In this document: positions 18,893-28,217 of the stretch, piece after piece
Numbering within the stretch: position 1 is the first letter of the stretch
Layout: each line of letters begins with the position of its first letter
Assembly: GCA_016714935.1 (NCBI GenBank)
Contig: JADKBU010000018.1
Span: 1 to 64,000 of the forward strand
Source of the DNA: Candidatus Accumulibacter propinquus
GTDB lineage: Bacteria > Pseudomonadota > Gammaproteobacteria > Burkholderiales > Rhodocyclaceae
Direction of reading: 5' to 3'
Length of the DNA stretch: 64,000 nt
Translations under genes and position numbers: made by a program
Notes under the pieces: model-generated
What the model was told of the DNA's origin: nothing
Seen by the model: the letters and a program-made list of their open reading frames with translations, nothing else
Databases searched by the model: none

Positions 18893-19141
18893 ATGAACAT
18901 CTCCAGCGTGCTGGTCTACACCCGGCCCCAGGACCTTCAACTGGTGCGGGAACAGCTGTCGGCGCTTGCTGGCGTTGAAGTGCATGCGGCAAGCGAGAAC
19001 GGCCGCTTGATCGTGATCATCGAGGCTGACTCCGTGCAAGCTGTGGCCGACATCTTTGCGCAGATCAATCAGCAGCCGGGCGTGCTCGCGGCGTCAATGG
19101 TTTACCACCAGTTCGAACCCGATCCTGATGAGGAAGCATGA
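18893..19141 (+). CDS. napD: NapD, chaperone for periplasmic nitrate reductase
   Basis: 82 residues. NapD binds the twin-arginine signal of NapA and holds it until the cofactor is loaded. The ferredoxin-like fold pattern is present: MNISSVLVYTRPQDLQLVREQL, GVEVHAASENGRLIVIIE and QQPGVLAASMVYHQFE. GGAG lies 13 nt before ATG 18893. It precedes napA by 1 nt, as in most nap operons. Confidence 0.93.
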   Translation: MNISSVLVYTRPQDLQLVREQLSALAGVEVHAASENGRLIVIIEADSVQAVADIFAQINQQPGVLAASMVYHQFEPDPDEEA

Positions 19142-19142
19142 G

Positions 19143-21677
19143 ATGAAACTGACTTTGACACGTCGTGACTTTATCAAGAGCCATGCGGTTGCCGCGGCCG
19201 CCTGCGTTGCCGGGATGAGTGTGCCGGGGCTTGCACAGGCGGCACCGGCAGCGCCGGCGAGGGATGACGGCGTGCGCTGGGACAAGGGCGTCTGCCGCTA
19301 CTGCGGCACGGGCTGCGGCGTGCTGGTGGGAACCAGGGACGGCCGTATCGTGGCTACGCAGGGTGACCCCGACGCCCCGGTGAACAAGGGGCTGAACTGC
19401 ATCAAGGGTTACTTCCTGGCGAAAATCCAGTACGGCAAGGATCGGCTCACCACGCCCATGCTGCGCATGAAGAACGGCAAGTTCGACAAGGGCGGTGAGT
19501 TCACGGCGATTGGATGGGATGAGGCCTTCGAGATCATGGCCGACAAGTGCAAGGCCGCGCTCAGGAAAGGCGGGCCGCGCAATATCGCCATGTTCGGCTC
19601 CGGCCAATGGACGATCTGGGAAGGCTATGCCGCGGCCAAACTGATGAAGGCCGGCCTGCTGAGCAACAACCTCGATCCCAATGCACGGCACTGCATGGCT
19701 TCGGCGGTAGCCGGCTTCATGCGCACCTTCGGCATCGACGAACCGATGGGTTGCTACGACGACATCGAGCACGCCGACGCCTTCGTACTGTGGGGCTCGA
19801 ACATGGCCGAGATGCACCCGATTCTGTGGTCGCGGGTGACCGACCGTCGTTTGACCGGCAAGAACGTCAAGATTCACGTGCTCTCGACCTTCAGCCATCG
19901 TTCGACCGAACTTGCCGACAACGAACTGATCTTCAAGCCGCAGAGCGACCTGGCGATCCTCAACTACATCTGCAATTACATCATCCAGAACAAGGCGGTC
20001 AATCAGGAATTCGTGGCCCGTAATGTGAACTTCAGGAAGGGGGTGACCGACATCGGCTATGGCCTGCGCGCCAATCATCCACTCGAGAAGACCGCCATGA
20101 ACAACGGCTATCCAGGTGAGGATGGCAAGCCACGGGGCAACCCTGCGGGCGCCAGCCCGATCAGTTTTGACGAGTTCAAGGCTTTCGTTGCCGAATACAC
20201 TCTCGACAAGGCACACGAACTCTCCGGCGTACCCAGGGAAAGACTCGAGGAACTGGCCAGGGCCTACGCCGACCCGAAGACCAGGGTGACTTCGTTCTGG
20301 ACCATGGGTTTCAACCAGCACACGCGCGGCACCTGGGTCAACAACATGATCTACAACGTGCACCTGCTGGTGGGCAAGATCTCCGAACCGGGCAACAGCC
20401 CGTTCTCGCTGACCGGCCAGCCTTCGGCCTGCGGCACCGCACGCGAAGTCGGGACGTTCTCGCATCGCCTGCCGGCCGACATGGTGGTGACCAATGCCAA
20501 GCATCGCGAAGCCAGCGAAAAGCTGTGGAAACTTCCTGCCGGCAGCATCCCTGACTGGATCGGTGCGCACGCTGTCGCGCAGAGCCGCCTGCTCAAGGAC
20601 GGCAAGATCAACTTCTACTGGACGACGACGACCAACAACATGCAGGCCGGGCCGAACGTCAACGACGAGATTTTCCCTGGCTGGCGCAATCCGGACAACT
20701 TCATCGTTGTTTCCGATGCCTATCCGACCGTCTCGGCAATGACCGCCGACCTGATCCTGCCATCGGCGATGTGGATGGAGAAGGAAGGTGCTTACGGCAA
20801 CGCCGAACGGCGCACGCAGTTCTGGCGTCAACAGGTCAAGGCACCGGGTCAGGCGCGGTCCGATCTCTGGCAGTACATCGAGTTCTCGAAGCGCTTCAAG
20901 ACCGACGAGGTGTGGCCGGCAGCGCTGCTGGAGAAAAACCCCGAGTACAAGGGCAAGACCCTTTACGACGTGCTCTATGCCAACGGCCAGGTGAACAAAT
21001 TCCCGCTCGATCAGACCTACAAAGGCTTCGACAACGACGAATCGAGGGCTTGCGGCTATTACCTGCAGAAGGGTCTGTTCGAGGAATATGCCGCCTTCGG
21101 TCGTGGCCATGCCCACGATCTGGCAGCGTTCGAGGTTTATCACAAGGCACGGGGCTTGCGCTGGCCGGTGGTCGATGGCAAGGAAACATTGTGGCGCTTT
21201 CGCGAGGGCTACGATCCGTATGTCAAGCCGGGCGAGGGCGTCAGGTTCTATGGCCATCCCGACGGCAAGGCAGTGATCTTTGCCTTGCCCTACCAGCCAG
21301 CCGCCGAAATGCCCGACAAGGACTACGATCTCTGGCTGTGCACCGGGCGCGTGCTCGAACACTGGCATACCGGTTCGATGACGCGGCGCGTCCCAGAGTT
21401 GTACAAGGCAATGCCGGATGCGTGGATCTACATGCATCCGGAAGATGCGAAAAGGCGTGGGCTGCAACGGGGCGATGTGGTCAAGACCATCACCCGTCGC
21501 GGCGAGATCCAGTTGCGGGTCGAAACCCGCGGCCGCAACAAGCCACCCGTCGGTCTGGTTTTTGTGCCCTTCTTCGACGAACACCGGTTGGTGAACAAAC
21601 TGACGCTCGACGCCACCTGTCCGATTTCGAAGGAGACCGACTTCAAAAAATGTGCGTGCAAGGTGGTCAAGGCCTGA
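19143..21677 (+). CDS. napA: NapA, periplasmic nitrate reductase catalytic subunit
   Basis: 844 residues, close to the normal 830. It reduces nitrate to nitrite in the periplasm with Mo-bis-MGD and one [4Fe-4S] cluster. The twin-arginine signal is LTRRDFIKSHAVAAAA. The cluster ligands are Cys51, Cys54, Cys58 and Cys86 (CRYCGTGC, then NKGLNC). The molybdenum ligand is Cys184 in ARHCMASAVAGF. The C-terminal MopB domain (HWHTGSMTRRVPEL, GDVVKTITRRGEIQL) is intact. ATG 19143 starts just after the napD stop. The reading frame is clean throughout, in contrast with the damaged flanks. Confidence 0.97.
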   Translation: MKLTLTRRDFIKSHAVAAAACVAGMSVPGLAQAAPAAPARDDGVRWDKGVCRYCGTGCGVLVGTRDGRIVATQGDPDAPVNKGLNCIKGYFLAKIQYGKDRLTTPMLRMKNGKFDKGGEFTAIGWDEAFEIMADKCKAALRKGGPRNIAMFGSGQWTIWEGYAAAKLMKAGLLSNNLDPNARHCMASAVAGFMRTFGIDEPMGCYDDIEHADAFVLWGSNMAEMHPILWSRVTDRRLTGKNVKIHVLSTFSHRSTELADNELIFKPQSDLAILNYICNYIIQNKAVNQEFVARNVNFRKGVTDIGYGLRANHPLEKTAMNNGYPGEDGKPRGNPAGASPISFDEFKAFVAEYTLDKAHELSGVPRERLEELARAYADPKTRVTSFWTMGFNQHTRGTWVNNMIYNVHLLVGKISEPGNSPFSLTGQPSACGTAREVGTFSHRLPADMVVTNAKHREASEKLWKLPAGSIPDWIGAHAVAQSRLLKDGKINFYWTTTTNNMQAGPNVNDEIFPGWRNPDNFIVVSDAYPTVSAMTADLILPSAMWMEKEGAYGNAERRTQFWRQQVKAPGQARSDLWQYIEFSKRFKTDEVWPAALLEKNPEYKGKTLYDVLYANGQVNKFPLDQTYKGFDNDESRACGYYLQKGLFEEYAAFGRGHAHDLAAFEVYHKARGLRWPVVDGKETLWRFREGYDPYVKPGEGVRFYGHPDGKAVIFALPYQPAAEMPDKDYDLWLCTGRVLEHWHTGSMTRRVPELYKAMPDAWIYMHPEDAKRRGLQRGDVVKTITRRGEIQLRVETRGRNKPPVGLVFVPFFDEHRLVNKLTLDATCPISKETDFKKCACKVVKA

Positions 21678-21762
21678 TCGACACGCCAGACCAGGACCTG
21701 CCTGGGGGCTGATCATCGTCCGTCCCCAGGCTGACCACCGTCTGCTTTCTGCCCACACCATC

Positions 21763-22734
21763 ATGTTTCCCGAGAAAAACCACGCCAGGCGTGTGCCGTC
21801 CCGTGCCGAAAACGCACCGGCGCTGGCGCGTCGGCAATTTGTCTTCGACTCCGCCCGTCTGCTCTGTGGCGTTGGCGTCCTCGGGCTGTGTCTTGCGGGA
21901 TACGCCAGGAAAGCTCTGGCGAAACCGCCGATGGCTATTCGCCCGCCGGGTGCCGGCCCGGAAGAGGACTTTCTCGGTGCCTGCATCCGTTGCGGCATGT
22001 GCGTTCGCGATTGCCCTTACGACATTCTCGAACTCGCCAGGCCGGAATCGCTGGTCGCCACCGGTACGCCCTACTTCACGGCGCGCAGCGGGCCCTGTGA
22101 GATGTGTGAGGACATCCCCTGTGTCAGGGCCTGTCCGACCGGCGCCCTCGACCATCACCTGACGGACATCAACAAATCCCGCATGGGCCTCGCTGTCCTG
22201 TCGGATCAGGAAACCTGCCTGAATTTTCTTGGCCTGCGCTGCGATGTCTGTTATCGCGTTTGCCCGGTGATCGACAAGGCGATCACCCTCGAGTTGCGCC
22301 CAAATACCCGTACTGGTCGGCACAGCATGTTCCTGCCGACAGTGCACTCCGAGCACTGCACCGGCTGCGGCAAGTGCGAAAAGGCGTGCGTGACCGACGA
22401 GGCTTCGATCAGGGTCTTGCCGCCCAGACTGGTCAAGGGTTCGCTGGGCGAGCACTACCGTCTCGGTTGGGAGGAGAAGACGAGGGCGGGTGGCCATTCA
22501 CTGGTCGAGGACAAGGGAATCATCGATCTGCCTGATCGACTTCCCGAGGGCACGACGCTGGAGGGCCACTTCGATCCAGGCAGCAGCGGGCTGCCAGAGC
22601 GAATACCGGGTCGCGGTCCGGTGCTCCCGAGTCTGCCCCCGGGCCTGGGCGGAGCGGACACCGCAGCCGGCAGCCCGGCGCAGTCGCCGGGCGGTGCTCT
22701 GGGGCGGCGGCTCTCCAGGGAGGCCGCGCGATGA
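21763..22734 (+). CDS. napG: NapG, ferredoxin-type quinol oxidation protein
   Basis: 323 residues from ATG 21763. It has an ARRQFVFDSAR Tat-like signal and four [4Fe-4S] motifs: CIRCGMCVRDCPYD, CEMCEDIPCVRACP, CDVCYRVCP and CTGCGKCEKACV. With NapH it passes electrons from quinol to NapAB in the periplasm. The last 60 residues are a Pro/Gly-rich tail longer than usual. Its stop overlaps napH (ATGA). Confidence 0.94.
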   Translation: MFPEKNHARRVPSRAENAPALARRQFVFDSARLLCGVGVLGLCLAGYARKALAKPPMAIRPPGAGPEEDFLGACIRCGMCVRDCPYDILELARPESLVATGTPYFTARSGPCEMCEDIPCVRACPTGALDHHLTDINKSRMGLAVLSDQETCLNFLGLRCDVCYRVCPVIDKAITLELRPNTRTGRHSMFLPTVHSEHCTGCGKCEKACVTDEASIRVLPPRLVKGSLGEHYRLGWEEKTRAGGHSLVEDKGIIDLPDRLPEGTTLEGHFDPGSSGLPERIPGRGPVLPSLPPGLGGADTAAGSPAQSPGGALGRRLSREAAR

Positions 22735-23633
22735 GTCACCGACGTGCCGGCGCTGAAGCGACTGCCGCCAAAGGGTGGCTGCGCGCGCAGTGCTGGCTGC
22801 TGGCCCGACGTTTGTGCCAGTTGGCCATCCTTGCCCTGTTCCTGCTCGGGCCGCTCGCGGCGGTATGGGTGGTCAAGGGAAATCTGGCGTACAGCCTGAC
22901 GCTCGACACCCTGCCTTTGACCGATCCTTACGTGCTGCTGCAATCGGTTCTCGCCGGCCACCTGCCCGAGAAGAGCGCCCTGATCGGCGCACTGATCGTC
23001 ATCATCTTCTACATCCTTGTCGGCGGCCGTGTCTATTGCGCCTGGGTTTGTCCGCTCAATCTGGTGACCGATCTCGCGGGCTGGTTGCGTTACCGGCTGG
23101 GGATCAAGGGCAGCGTGCATGTCGCCCGCAGCAGTCGCTACGGGGTCCTGATGATGACCTTGCTGCTGGCAGCGCTCACCGGTACCCTCGTATGGGAATT
23201 GGTCAACCCGGTATCGATGCTGCAGCGTGGGCTGATCTTCGGGCTGGGAGCGGCATGGACAGTGGTGCTGGCGGTCTTTCTGTTCGACCTGTTCGTGATG
23301 AGTCGTGGCTGGTGTGGGCATCTATGTCCGGTCGGCGCCTTCTACAGTGTGCTGGGCAAATGGAGCCCACTACGGATCAGCGCGTCGAAACGCGCGGCCT
23401 GCAACGATTGCATGGACTGCTTCGAGGTATGCCCGGAACCGCAGGTCATTCGTCCGGCACTGAAGGGAGCGGGCAAGGGCGTCGGCCCGGTCATTCTGGC
23501 CGCCAACTGTACCAATTGCGGGCGTTGCATCGATGTCTGTTCCAAGGATGTCTTCACGTTCGGACTGCGTTTCAACAACCCGCCCGGCAATGGGGTGCAG
23601 ACCGCAACACGGCATGCGACAAGCGGCAACTGA
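22731..23633 (+). CDS. napH: NapH, membrane ferredoxin-type quinol dehydrogenase subunit
   Basis: 300 residues with four membrane segments (first about 28-50), CAWVCPLNLVTDLAGWLR, CGHLCPVGAFYSVLG and two C-terminal ferredoxin motifs (CNDCMDCFEVCPEP, CTNCGRCIDVC). It anchors the NapGH pathway in the inner membrane. It starts at ATG 22731, overlapping the napG stop. Confidence 0.94.
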   Translation: MSHRRAGAEATAAKGWLRAQCWLLARRLCQLAILALFLLGPLAAVWVVKGNLAYSLTLDTLPLTDPYVLLQSVLAGHLPEKSALIGALIVIIFYILVGGRVYCAWVCPLNLVTDLAGWLRYRLGIKGSVHVARSSRYGVLMMTLLLAALTGTLVWELVNPVSMLQRGLIFGLGAAWTVVLAVFLFDLFVMSRGWCGHLCPVGAFYSVLGKWSPLRISASKRAACNDCMDCFEVCPEPQVIRPALKGAGKGVGPVILAANCTNCGRCIDVCSKDVFTFGLRFNNPPGNGVQTATRHATSGN

Positions 23634-23684
23634 ATCACCAGAGAAGCATCGAACTCATCCTTTGACGTGGAGGAAACGCCGATC

Positions 23685-24151
23685 ATGAACAATTTACTGA
23701 AACTTGCGGCCGCCATGGCGGCAAGCTGCCTGACGTCTCTGGCGTTTGCCGCAGACACGACGACTTCATTGCGCGGTATCGACGTCGTCGCGCCAGACCA
23801 GGCACCCGAAGTCAAGACCTACGCCGGCAGGCGCCCGGGGACGGAAACCCGGTGGCGAGGACCTTCAGCACACAGCCACCAGTGATTCCACACGCGGTGG
23901 AGAACTTCGACGAAATCAATCTCGATGGAAACCAGTGCATGGATTGCCATTCGGGGGCCACATACCAGAAGAAAAAGGCGCCGAAAATTGGCGACAGCCA
24001 CTTCATTGATCGTCAGGGCAACAAGCTGACCGAAGCGAGCGCGAGCCGCTACAATTGCGTGCAGTGTCATGTGCCGCAAGTCGATGCGCCGCCGCTGGTG
24101 GACAACACTTTCAAGGGTGACGCAGCCAGGAAGTCTGTCAGGAAAAACTGA
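23685..24151 (+). pseudogene. napB: NapB, diheme cytochrome subunit, single-base frameshift
   Basis: NapB is the electron-transfer partner of NapA. The start at 23685 follows a good GGAGG. The first frame gives the Sec signal (LLKLAAAMAASCLTSLAFAAD) and the early mature region RGIDVV. The second gives IPHAVENFDEINLDGNQCMDCHSGATY and RYNCVQCHVPQVDAPPLVDNTF, with both CxxCH haem sites. Four G at 23837-23840 where five are needed restore the frame exactly. With nap otherwise clean this is most likely a homopolymer sequencing error. No napC or napF lies in the window. Confidence 0.88.
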
Positions 24152-24270
24152 AGCAACCTGCCATCGCGAAGTTGACAGCACATGCCAGCCTGCGGATAAT
24201 CCGTCGTTGTGGTCCTTGCCGATATGCCCGCAGAGTTGCAGCGACATGTTACGGTCGAGAGTATCACCAT

Positions 24271-24346
24271 GCGGGAATAGCTCAGTTGGTAGAGCGATAC
24301 CTTGCCAAGGTATAGGTCGAGAGTTCGAGACTCTTTTCCCGCTCCA
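24271..24346 (+). tRNA. tRNA-Gly (GCC)
   Basis: A 76-nt cloverleaf with a fully paired 7-bp acceptor GCGGGAA/TTCCCGC, anticodon loop TTGCCAA (anticodon GCC) and encoded CCA. It is followed within 8 nt by a strong hairpin terminator. Confidence 0.97.
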
Positions 24347-24353
24347 GATCCCG

Positions 24354-24382
24354 AAGGGAAAGTGCGTTACGCACTTTCCCTT
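24354..24382 (+). terminator. Intrinsic-type hairpin after tRNA-Gly
   Basis: A 13-bp perfect stem, AAGGGAAAGTGCG (24354-24366) with CGCACTTTCCCTT (24370-24382) around the loop TTA. It separates the two tRNA genes. The T-rich tail is short, but the stem is exceptionally strong. Confidence 0.75.
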
Positions 24383-24401
24383 TCCTGCATTTAGGGGCAG
24401 G

Positions 24402-24407
24402 TATAAT
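24402..24407 (+). promoter_or_regulatory. TATAAT -10 element before tRNA-Leu
   Basis: A perfect TATAAT lies 11 nt before the first base of tRNA-Leu, right after the terminator of tRNA-Gly. This gives tRNA-Leu its own promoter. The -35 would overlap the terminator region and is not clear. Confidence 0.6.
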
Positions 24408-24417
24408 GGTCCTTGTC

Positions 24418-24504
24418 GCCCGGATGGTGAAATAGGTAGACACAAGGGACTTAAAATCCCTCGGCCTCGCGGCTGTGCCGGTTCGACCCCGGCTCCGGGT
24501 ACCA
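24418..24504 (+). tRNA. tRNA-Leu (TAA)
   Basis: 87 nt with the long variable arm of a class II tRNA, acceptor GCCCGGA paired with TCCGGGT (with G-T ends), anticodon loop ACTTAAAAT (TAA) and encoded CCA. Confidence 0.95.
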
Positions 24505-24539
24505 GCAGTTCACCGCAAACTTCCTGCCTTCCGATCACC

Positions 24540-24974
24540 ATGATCATTTTTGACCTTGCTTGCCAAAACGGCCATCGCTTCGAAGGCTGGTTCCAGTCTC
24601 GGGAGGATTTCGACAGCCAACTCGCTGCGAGCCTGGTTGCCTGTCCCCAGTGCGGTTCTCCGGAGATTCGGCGCGTGCCGTCGGCGGTACACCTGGCCCG
24701 ACCAGGCCCGGTATCGGCACCGGCGGTCGAGGTGCCGATACCGGATGCGCGCGGGGACGCATCCGCCGTTTTTCGCCAGCTGACCGAAATGCTGCTCGCC
24801 AATTGCGAGGATGTCGGCGCACGTTTCGCGGAAGAGGCGCGCAAGATTCACTATGTGGAGGCACCGGAACGTTCCATACGGGGCGAGGCCAGCACCGCGG
24901 AGTATGAGGCGCTGCGCGAAGAGGGAATCGAAGTGTTCCGCTGGCCGTACATGAAACCGGGGGATCTGCACTGA
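24540..24974 (+). CDS. DUF1178 family protein
   Basis: 144 residues. It starts MIIFDLACQNGHRFEGWFQS and has a second pair CPQCGS (about residue 38), so the N-terminus is a Zn-ribbon-like C..GH plus CxxC. The C-terminal FAEEARKIHYVEAPERSIRGEAS and ALREEGIEVFRWPY are hallmarks of DUF1178. No biochemical role is established. It begins 36 nt after tRNA-Leu, in a typical housekeeping position. Confidence 0.92.
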   Translation: MIIFDLACQNGHRFEGWFQSREDFDSQLAASLVACPQCGSPEIRRVPSAVHLARPGPVSAPAVEVPIPDARGDASAVFRQLTEMLLANCEDVGARFAEEARKIHYVEAPERSIRGEASTAEYEALREEGIEVFRWPYMKPGDLH

Positions 24975-25002
24975 TCTTCGCATCGTTCAAGGAGAGTCGT
25001 TG

Positions 25003-26115
25003 ATGATCAAAGCACGCGCTGCAGTTGCCTGGGCTGCCAGGCAAGACCTCGAAATCACCGAAGTCGACGTCGAAGCACCTCGACAGGGTGAGGTGCTGGT
25101 ACGTATCGTCGCCACCGGGGTCTGCCATACGGATGCGTTCACGCTTTCGGGCGCCGATCCGGAAGGGATCTTTCCCAGTATCCTCGGGCATGAAGGCGGT
25201 GGCATCGTGGAAGCCGTCGGTCCCGGAGTGACCTCGGTAGGAATTGGCGACCACGTCATACCCTTGTACACGCCGGAGTGTGGGCAATGCAAGTTCTGCC
25301 GCTCGGGCAAGACGAATCTTTGTCAGGCCATCCGAACGACTCAGGGCAAGGGCCTGATGCCCGATGGCAGTAGTCGCTTTTCCCGTAACGGCACGCCGAT
25401 CTTCCATTACATGGGGACTTCCACCTTCTCCGAGTACACGGTGCTGCCCGAAATCTCGGTGGCCAGAATTGCCAAGGAGGCGCCGCTGGAAAAGGTCTGT
25501 CTGCTCGGCTGCGGGGTGACGACGGGTATCGGCGCGGTGATCAATACCGCCAAAGTCGAACCGGGTGCCACCGTGGCCGTTTTCGGGCTGGGTGGCATCG
25601 GTCTTTCGGTAGTGATCGGGGCGGTGATGGCCAGGGCTTCGCGGATCCTGGCCGTCGATACCAATCCTGGCAAATTTGCCATCGCCAGGCAACTCGGCGC
25701 CACCGATTGCATCAATCCCGCCGATTACGACCGGCCGGTCCAGGAAGTGATCGTCGACCTGACCGACGGTGGGGTCGATTACTCGTTCGAATGTATCGGC
25801 AACGTCAAGGTGATGCGCTCGGCGCTCGAGTGCTGTCACAAGGGTTGGGGTGAATCGGTGATCATTGGTGTCGCTGGTGCCGGTGAAGAGATCGCGACCC
25901 GACCGTTCCAGTTGGTGACCGGCAGGGTGTGGCGCGGTTCGGCGTTCGGTGGCGTGCGTGGCCGCTCCGAACTCGCGGGTTATGTCGAACGCGCGCAAAG
26001 AGGAGAGATTCCGCTCGATACCTTCATTACCCATACGATGGGCTTGGAGGATATCAATCATGCTTTCGAGCTGATGCATGAAGGCAAGAGCATTCGCTCC
26101 GTGATCCGGTTCTGA
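25003..26115 (+). CDS. frmA: S-(hydroxymethyl)glutathione dehydrogenase / class III alcohol dehydrogenase
   Basis: 370 residues. It oxidises S-hydroxymethylglutathione (formaldehyde adduct) with NAD+; it can also reduce S-nitrosoglutathione. Catalytic zinc ligands are in GVCHTDAFTLSG and GHEGGGIVE, structural zinc is in CGQCKFCRSGKTNLC, and the NAD site is VFGLGGIGLSVVIG. ATG 25003 has GGAGAG upstream. It is immediately followed by the next enzyme of the pathway. Confidence 0.96.
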   Translation: MIKARAAVAWAARQDLEITEVDVEAPRQGEVLVRIVATGVCHTDAFTLSGADPEGIFPSILGHEGGGIVEAVGPGVTSVGIGDHVIPLYTPECGQCKFCRSGKTNLCQAIRTTQGKGLMPDGSSRFSRNGTPIFHYMGTSTFSEYTVLPEISVARIAKEAPLEKVCLLGCGVTTGIGAVINTAKVEPGATVAVFGLGGIGLSVVIGAVMARASRILAVDTNPGKFAIARQLGATDCINPADYDRPVQEVIVDLTDGGVDYSFECIGNVKVMRSALECCHKGWGESVIIGVAGAGEEIATRPFQLVTGRVWRGSAFGGVRGRSELAGYVERAQRGEIPLDTFITHTMGLEDINHAFELMHEGKSIRSVIRF

Positions 26116-26118
26116 GCG

Positions 26119-26979
26119 GTGACGGAGCCCGCTTTTGCAGCGCTTGAAGAGGTCGCAGCCAATCGTTGTTTTGGCGGCTGGCATCGGCGCTTCCGGCATC
26201 GCTCGGCGACCCTGCGCTGCGAGATGGTGTTTGCCGTCTTCCTGCCGCCGCACGCCGAGCGGGCGACGGTGCCCGCCCTGTACTGGCTGTCGGGCCTGAC
26301 CTGCAGCGATGAGAACTTCATGCAGAAAGCCGGAGCGATGCGCGTCGCGGCCGAGTTGGGGATCGCCCTGGTGGCTCCGGATACCAGCCCGCGCGGTACA
26401 CACGTGCCGGGCGACCCGGACGGTGCCTGGGATTTCGGTCACGGCGCCGGGTTCTATCTGAACGCTACCCAGGAGCCATGGGCAACACATTACCGGATGC
26501 ACGACTATGTGGTTGGTGAACTGCCGGAGTTGATCGAGGCGAACCTGCCGATAGACGCACGCCGGGGTATCAGTGGCCATTCCATGGGTGGACATGGCGC
26601 GCTGCTTTGCGCTCTGCGCAACCCTGGCCGCTACCGCTCGGTGTCCGCCTTCGCGCCGATCTGTCATGCCTTGGCCAGTCCCTGGGGGCAGAAGGCCTTC
26701 CTGCGCTATCTGGGCGAAGATCGTGCAGCATGGAAAGACTGGGACGTCTGCGAACTGATCGCCGGTGCCCGCGAACGCCTGCCCCTGCTGGTCGATCAAG
26801 GTGACGCGGACGGGTTTCTCGTCGAGCAACTGCAGCCCGAATTGTTGCAGCAGGCCTGCGCAGCAGCAGGACATCCGCTGGATCTGCGTCTGCAGCCGGG
26901 TTACGACCATAGCTACTACTTTATCGCCAGTTTCATCGAAGATCACCTGCGCCATCACGCCGGGGCGCTGACGCCATGA
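26119..26979 (+). CDS. fghA: S-formylglutathione hydrolase
   Basis: 286 residues, alpha/beta hydrolase of the esterase D family. GHSMGGHGAL holds the nucleophilic serine, GDADGF the aspartate region and GYDHSYYF the histidine. SDENFMQKAGAMR matches the signature of the family. It hydrolyses the product of FrmA to formate and glutathione. GTG 26119 starts 3 nt after the frmA stop. Confidence 0.95.
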   Translation: MTEPAFAALEEVAANRCFGGWHRRFRHRSATLRCEMVFAVFLPPHAERATVPALYWLSGLTCSDENFMQKAGAMRVAAELGIALVAPDTSPRGTHVPGDPDGAWDFGHGAGFYLNATQEPWATHYRMHDYVVGELPELIEANLPIDARRGISGHSMGGHGALLCALRNPGRYRSVSAFAPICHALASPWGQKAFLRYLGEDRAAWKDWDVCELIAGARERLPLLVDQGDADGFLVEQLQPELLQQACAAAGHPLDLRLQPGYDHSYYFIASFIEDHLRHHAGALTP

Positions 26980-26988
26980 GTCGCTCGC

Positions 26989-28068
26989 GTGGGCAATGAA
27001 TCGTTGGCGCCGGAAGCCGTTCCCGATTCGCTTGGCGGTTTCCACCCGAGCACTTCTCCGACAGCCTCCCGGTACGCGCACGGCACCCTGGTCGACAAGT
27101 ATGGACGGCACGTCACCTACCTTCGGCTGTCGATCACCGACCGTTGCGACTTCCGTTGCAACTATTGCATGGCCGAGAAGATGACTTTCCTGCCACGCGC
27201 ACAGGTACTGACCCTTGAGGAATGCCTGCGCGTGGCCAGAGTCTTCGTCGACCTTGGGGTGACCAAGCTGCGGGTGACCGGCGGCGAGCCGTTGGTGCGG
27301 CACAACGCCGTCTGGTTGCTGGAGCAGCTCGCCGATCTGCCGGGAGTGAAGGAACTGGTGATCACCACCAATGGTTCGCAGCTCGAACGCTTTGCTTCGG
27401 CACTGCACGCGGCTGGGGTCAAACGCTTGAACATCAGCCTCGATACCCTGCGTCCCGACCGCTTTCGGGCGATCACCCGCGTCGGAGATCTCGCCAAGGT
27501 GCTGCGTGGCATCGACGCCGCGCAGAGGGCTGGCTTCGCGCGCCTCAAGATCAACACGGTAATGGTGCGCGGCGGCAACGACGATGAACTGTTGGACCTC
27601 GCGCAGTTCGCCGTTGATCGGGACATTGACATTGCCTTCATCGAAGAGATGCCTCTGGGAGATATCGGTCAGCGGCGTCAGGCGAGTTTTTTCAGCAGCC
27701 AGGAAGCGATGGCCCGCCTGCAGACGCGCTTCGCTCTGTTGCCGTCAACCGAGACTACCGGTGGCCCGGCACGCTATTGGCGGCTCCCCGGTACATCAAC
27801 TCGTGTCGGCTTCATCGCGCCGCACAGCCATAATTTCTGCGATACCTGCAACCGCGTGCGCATTACCGCCCGCGGTGATCTGTACCCGTGCCTGGGCAAC
27901 AACGATGCAGTCCGGTTGCTGCCGCTGCTGCGTGCGCATCCGACCGACGATGGGCCACTACGTGCAGCGATCGTCGGTGGCATGGGCATCAAGGCTCAGG
28001 GCCATGCGTTCAGCAGCCAGATGGACGCGCCGCAGGTCGTGCGCTTCATGTCGATGACCGGTGGTTGA
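26989..28068 (+). CDS. moaA: GTP 3',8-cyclase MoaA
   Basis: 359 residues. Radical-SAM motif CDFRCNYCMAEK (CX3CX2C), GGEPLVR, and a C-terminal second cluster CDTCNRVRITARGDLYPC, with the GTP-binding tail and the final GG dipeptide needed for activity. It makes the first molybdopterin intermediate; NapA depends on this cofactor. The GTG start 26989 gives an unusually long N-terminus (first 33 residues are not part of the conserved fold). Confidence 0.95.
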   Translation: MGNESLAPEAVPDSLGGFHPSTSPTASRYAHGTLVDKYGRHVTYLRLSITDRCDFRCNYCMAEKMTFLPRAQVLTLEECLRVARVFVDLGVTKLRVTGGEPLVRHNAVWLLEQLADLPGVKELVITTNGSQLERFASALHAAGVKRLNISLDTLRPDRFRAITRVGDLAKVLRGIDAAQRAGFARLKINTVMVRGGNDDELLDLAQFAVDRDIDIAFIEEMPLGDIGQRRQASFFSSQEAMARLQTRFALLPSTETTGGPARYWRLPGTSTRVGFIAPHSHNFCDTCNRVRITARGDLYPCLGNNDAVRLLPLLRAHPTDDGPLRAAIVGGMGIKAQGHAFSSQMDAPQVVRFMSMTGG

Positions 28069-28217
28069 TCGATTGCCATGGTCGCCGGGTTGCCGCAGGC
28101 GAACCGGTCAGCGTGCAGGCGTTTGATGGCGGGCACTGAAGCGCGCTCCGAACCGGTGACACGCAAGGCGTCGCCGGCGGGGCAGGGGTGGTTTTCCGAG
28201 TCGACGAAGGCGTAGCG

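Noticed and set aside
28079..28210. 43-aa open frame between moaA and the MscS-type channel
   Set aside because: No good ribosome site and no coding signal beyond an open frame.
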